A stretch of DNA of 7,414 bases from positions 1-7,414 of the forward strand of contig CAMAJC010000086.1 of NCBI GenBank assembly GCA_945835425.1, in the 5' to 3' direction. The notes beneath the pieces are model-generated. The model searched no databases. It saw only the letters and a program-made list of their open reading frames with translations, and was not told the DNA's origin. Both the position numbers and the translations under genes were made by a program. Origin of the DNA: an uncultured Clostridia bacterium. Lineage in GTDB: Bacteria; Bacillota; Clostridia; Oscillospirales; Ruminococcaceae. Within the stretch, counting starts at the first letter, position 1; each line of letters opens with the position of its first letter. Below, piece after piece: positions 5,591 to 7,414 of the stretch.

Positions 5591-6574
5591 TTATCCATTA
5601 CATAGCCAATCTGCTTCCTCTTTGGAAAGCGGGATATCCAACGCGCCGAGGTTTTCCTCCACGCGCTCCATATGGGTGCTCCCGGCAGCCGCAAAGAGGT
5701 TCATCCCGTCCGCAAAACACCAGGCGAGCGCCAGCTGCGCCGTCGTGCAGCCCTTTTCCTTTGCCAGCTGTTCCGCCCTTTGCAGCCGCGCAAAGTTCTC
5801 CCGGCTTCCAAAAGCAGGCAGGCTCAGCGGGTCCAGCAGCTGCGCCCGGTTCTCATAATCATTTCCGTGCACCTTCCCGCCGAAGAATCCGTTTGAGAGG
5901 CTGGCGTAAGAAATGATCGCCACCGGGTTTTCCCGGTACCATTTTCTTGCCTCATCATTCTTTTCACCGGTTAGGGTAACGCATCCGTCCCCGTACATGT
6001 CGCATCCCAGCTCCGCAAGGCTGTAATGGGGACTGGAAACGGTGAAAGGGGTCAGGTTATGGGCTGCGGCATAAGCCCGCTGCTGTGCGATACGCTGATA
6101 GGTCCAGTTGGAGCCGCCGATGGTACGAACCTTGCCTTCTTTGACCAGCTCGTCCATCCACTCGGCGATCTCGCCGACCGGTACACTCGGATCGTCCCGG
6201 TGCAGCAGATAGATATCCAGTTCATCGACGCCGAGCTTTAAAAGGGTTGTTTCAAGGTCATCGCGGATATCCTTCCGGGTGATGCGCCGTTTTTTGACCT
6301 CCGGACCCTTTTCGGAAAACTCGATGACCGGATGGCCGCCTTTGGAGAGCAGGACAACTTTGTCCCGATTGCCGCGTTCTCTGACCCAGCCGCCGAGGGA
6401 GGCTTCCGATTCCCCGTATACCCGTGCCGTGTCAAAGGCGTTGATGCCCAGTTCCAGCGCTCTGTCCAGCAGCTTATCCACCCGAACTCCCTGATTCATC
6501 GGCTTTATCGCACAGCCGAAGATCATCCGCGAGACCGGTTTGTCCAACCCGACGATTGTTCCATATCGTTCCAT
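5591..6574 (-). CDS. Aldo/keto reductase
   Basis: Starting at the ATG at 6574, this is a 327-residue NAD(P)H-dependent oxidoreductase of the (beta/alpha)8 barrel aldo/keto reductase superfamily, acting in the cytoplasm on an unknown carbonyl substrate. The catalytic tetrad is visible: D48 (NAFDTA), Y53 (RVYGES), K78 (LLSKGG) and H125 (IYLLHRDDP). The cofactor-side motifs GGSNW (153-157) and AAAGSTHMERVEENL (295-309) are typical of the AKR11/12-like groups. The chosen start has a strong TTGAGGAG site 7 bases upstream. A longer frame to 6619 would overlap the preceding gene and add residues not expected in the family. It follows the YbaK-type gene by 11 bases, so the two form an operon. No iron-sulfur motif is seen. 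Confidence 0.95.
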   Translation of the reverse strand: MERYGTIVGLDKPVSRMIFGCAIKPMNQGVRVDKLLDRALELGINAFDTARVYGESEASLGGWVRERGNRDKVVLLSKGGHPVIEFSEKGPEVKKRRITRKDIRDDLETTLLKLGVDELDIYLLHRDDPSVPVGEIAEWMDELVKEGKVRTIGGSNWTYQRIAQQRAYAAAHNLTPFTVSSPHYSLAELGCDMYGDGCVTLTGEKNDEARKWYRENPVAIISYASLSNGFFGGKVHGNDYENRAQLLDPLSLPAFGSRENFARLQRAEQLAKEKGCTTAQLALAWCFADGMNLFAAAGSTHMERVEENLGALDIPLSKEEADWLCNG

Positions 6575-6581
6575 ATATACA

Positions 6582-6589
6582 CTCCTCAA
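6582..6589 (-). promoter_or_regulatory. Ribosome site of the aldo/keto reductase, overlapping the upstream stop
   Basis: TTGAGGAG (6589 to 6582) lies 7 bases before the ATG at 6574 and includes the TGA stop of the preceding gene (6588 to 6586). The shared bases favour translational coupling and fix the start. Confidence 0.8.
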
Positions 6590-7059
6590 ACCTGCGGCTC
6601 TTTGCAGACATCCACCCATCCGACAGAGCCGCTGCTCTTTTCCAGTTCCGCAACGCTTAACCGCACCGCGCTGTTGCCGCTGCCTGCGGCAGGGTAGACA
6701 ATATCAAACGGTTTTAGCGAAACGTCCAGATAAACCTTCACATTTTCCGGCACCGCGAAAGGGCAGACGCCGCCGGGCGCATGGCCGACCAGCGCTTCCA
6801 CCTGTTCACAAGGAATCATCTTCGCTTTTATATGGAAAGTTTCCTTAAATTTATGGTTATCGACCCGCGCATCCCCGGCGGTCAGGATCAGAATCGGCTC
6901 CTCTCCCAACAGGAAGGACATGGTCTTTGCGATTTTTGCCGGTTCGCACCCGAGCGCTTGTGCTGCCAGTTCGACCGTCGCACTGGACTGGGGAAACTCC
7001 ATGATCCGGTCTTCCAGCCCCAGGCCGCGGAGATACGCACGCACTTTTTCTATAGACAT
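6586..7059 (-). CDS. YbaK/EbsC-family aminoacyl-tRNA deacylase
   Basis: This 157-residue protein has the YbaK/ProX editing-domain fold, which hydrolyses wrongly charged tRNA (Cys-tRNAPro or Ala-tRNAPro in characterised members) in trans. Diagnostic segments are SSATVELAAQALG (25-37), AKIAKTMSF (41-49) with K45 at the expected catalytic lysine position, DNHKFKETF (67-75), GHAPGGVCPF (92-101) and FDIVYPAAGSGNSA (118-131). The C-terminal WVDVCK matches the small Firmicute family members. The exact tRNA specificity cannot be read from sequence. ATG 7059 is preceded by AAAGAGG (7073 to 7067), 7 bases away. It is first in a two-gene operon with the aldo/keto reductase; the metabolic link between them is unclear. 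Confidence 0.95.
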   Translation of the reverse strand: MSIEKVRAYLRGLGLEDRIMEFPQSSATVELAAQALGCEPAKIAKTMSFLLGEEPILILTAGDARVDNHKFKETFHIKAKMIPCEQVEALVGHAPGGVCPFAVPENVKVYLDVSLKPFDIVYPAAGSGNSAVRLSVAELEKSSGSVGWVDVCKEPQV

Positions 7060-7089
7060 ATAGACGCCTCTTTCAAATCATTTTCTTTC

Positions 7090-7118
7090 AGTATACATTT
7101 TTTTCCGGCAGTTGTAAA
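7090..7118 (-). promoter_or_regulatory. Promoter of the ybaK-type / aldo-keto reductase operon
   Basis: On the minus strand, -35 TTTACA (7118 to 7113) and -10 TATACT (7095 to 7090) are separated by 17 bases, close to sigma-A consensus. Initiation near 7083 gives a short leader of about 24 bases. No promoter is evident between the two genes of the operon. Confidence 0.72.
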
Positions 7119-7173
7119 GCGGGAAAAGTGTCCATCGTATAAATACATCTGTTCAAATGCGGGAAAAATTTCC
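7119..7173. repeat. Two copies of a 15-bp element, 40 bp apart
   Basis: GCGGGAAAAGTGTCC (7119-7133) and GCGGGAAAAATTTCC (7159-7173) match at 13 of 15 positions, exactly 40 bp apart (about four helical turns). The second contains a clean dyad, GGAAA-AA-TTTCC (7162-7173). They lie between the divergent ybaK-type and rnfC promoters; the first abuts the ybaK-type -35. This is the arrangement of paired operator sites, but no known regulator motif is recognised. Confidence 0.45.
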
Positions 7174-7205
7174 AAATTTGAAAAAATGAGCAAATTATAA
7201 AAAAA
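7164..7205 (+). promoter_or_regulatory. A-tract block (UP-like or curved DNA) upstream of rnfC
   Basis: Five A-tracts (7164-7168, 7174-7176, 7181-7186, 7192-7194, 7199-7205) have centres about 9 bases apart and end 3 bases before the -35. Such roughly phased tracts bend DNA and can act as UP elements for the RNA polymerase alpha subunit. The period is a little short of the ideal 10.5, so the bend may be modest. Confidence 0.45.
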
Positions 7206-7208
7206 CTA

Positions 7209-7237
7209 TTGGTATTTTGCGTGAAATGTGCTAAAAT
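7209..7237 (+). promoter_or_regulatory. Promoter of the rnf operon (extended -10)
   Basis: TTGGTA (7209-7214), a 17-base spacer and TAAAAT (7232-7237), with TG one base before the -10 (TGCTAAAAT), make a strong sigma-A promoter. Initiation near 7244 gives a leader of about 79 bases. Together with the A-tract block upstream this predicts high expression, as expected for a central energy-conserving complex. Confidence 0.75.
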
Positions 7238-7252
7238 AAGAAGTAATGTAAA

Positions 7253-7276
7253 CATGACGGCCATGTCATGGGACAT
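7253..7276 (+). promoter_or_regulatory. Overlapping palindromes in the rnfC leader
   Basis: CATGAC (7253-7258) pairs with GTCATG (7265-7270). ATGTC (7263-7267) pairs with GACAT (7272-7276). CCATGTCATGG (7261-7271) is itself a palindrome. The first two hairpins share bases and cannot form together. They lie just after the predicted start site, so they could be an operator or an RNA switch. The Rex redox-repressor site (TTGTGAA-N4-TTCACAA type) is not seen. Confidence 0.33.
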
Positions 7277-7322
7277 AAATATTATTCGTAGAGTTTTACG
7301 CAGTAAAGAAAGAGGGTATATG

Positions 7323-7414
7323 ATGAACCTGAAAACTTTTTTGCGGGGCGTACATCCTTATGACGGGAAGGCGCTCTCCAAAGATGAGGCGATTCGCCGG
7401 GTGCTCCCGGAGGG
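7323..7414 (+). CDS. rnfC: RnfC, electron transport complex subunit C, N-terminal part
   Basis: Only the first 30 or so codons are present; the frame is open at the window end. The start, MNLKTFLRGVHPYDGK followed by ALSKDEAI and a VLPEG end, matches the RnfC N-terminus (TFxGGxHPxxxKxLTxxxxI). RnfC is the peripheral, NADH-binding iron-sulfur subunit of the membrane Rnf complex, which couples ferredoxin oxidation and NAD reduction to ion pumping. Two consecutive ATGs exist (7320 and 7323). The AGGG site at 7313-7316 is 3 bases from the first and 6 from the second, so the second is preferred. Being first behind a strong promoter suggests an rnfCDGEAB order continuing beyond the window, which cannot be seen here. 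Confidence 0.8.
   Translation, partial: MNLKTFLRGVHPYDGKALSKDEAIRRVLPE

Noticed and set aside
6575..6619. Longer start for the aldo/keto reductase (ATG at 6619)
   Set aside because: It would overlap the YbaK-type gene; the downstream ATG has a strong ribosome site at correct distance and begins like family members.
7060..7322. Riboswitch or small RNA gene in the 263-bp ybaK-type/rnfC intergenic region
   Set aside because: The region is explained by two divergent promoters, repeats and a short leader; no known riboswitch core or terminator-ended transcript is visible.

Overview
The window looks like a chromosomal segment of a fairly GC-rich, strictly anaerobic Firmicute, most likely a Clostridia member of the Oscillospiraceae/Ruminococcaceae type. 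This is inferred from GC-rich codons between AT-rich intergenic regions, strong purine-rich Shine-Dalgarno sites, a TTG start, good sigma-A type promoters, and an RnfC start of the clostridial kind. No insertion sequence, phage gene, tRNA, rRNA or CRISPR array is visible.

Layout. Positions 1-1089 (+) hold the 3' end of a topoisomerase A-subunit gene (GyrA/ParC type), a one-base-overlapping mini-Smr gene and a RimJ/RimL-type GNAT acetyltransferase, closed by a bidirectional terminator. Positions 1138-3217 (-) hold hflX (ribosome-splitting GTPase) and, upstream of it, a 200-residue Qnr/MfpA-like pentapeptide-repeat protein. Each has its own extended -10 promoter, and the hflX leader carries a possible mini-ORF and a hairpin. 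Positions 3385-5545 (+) hold an OmpR-family response regulator and its membrane histidine kinase (11-nt overlap, TTG start), divergent from the pentapeptide gene across 167 bp. They end in a long convergent terminator. Positions 5591-7059 (-) are a tight two-gene operon: a YbaK/EbsC-type aminoacyl-tRNA deacylase followed by an aldo/keto reductase. The last 92 bases (+) begin rnfC, the first gene of a probable Rnf electron-transport operon, with a strong promoter preceded by A-tracts.

How it fits together. The left half is rich in functions linked to DNA topology and antibiotic or translation stress: topoisomerase A, Smr, a pentapeptide DNA mimic and HflX. The adjacent two-component system shares a promoter region with the pentapeptide gene, so a sensor-controlled topoisomerase-protection module is a reasonable but unproven hypothesis. 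The right half is housekeeping translation quality control, redox metabolism and the start of an energy-conserving membrane complex. Most genes belong to known families. The least described material is in the intergenic regions: the hflX leader, the pentapeptide/regulator divergent promoter, and the ybaK/rnfC divergent promoter with a repeated 15-bp element.
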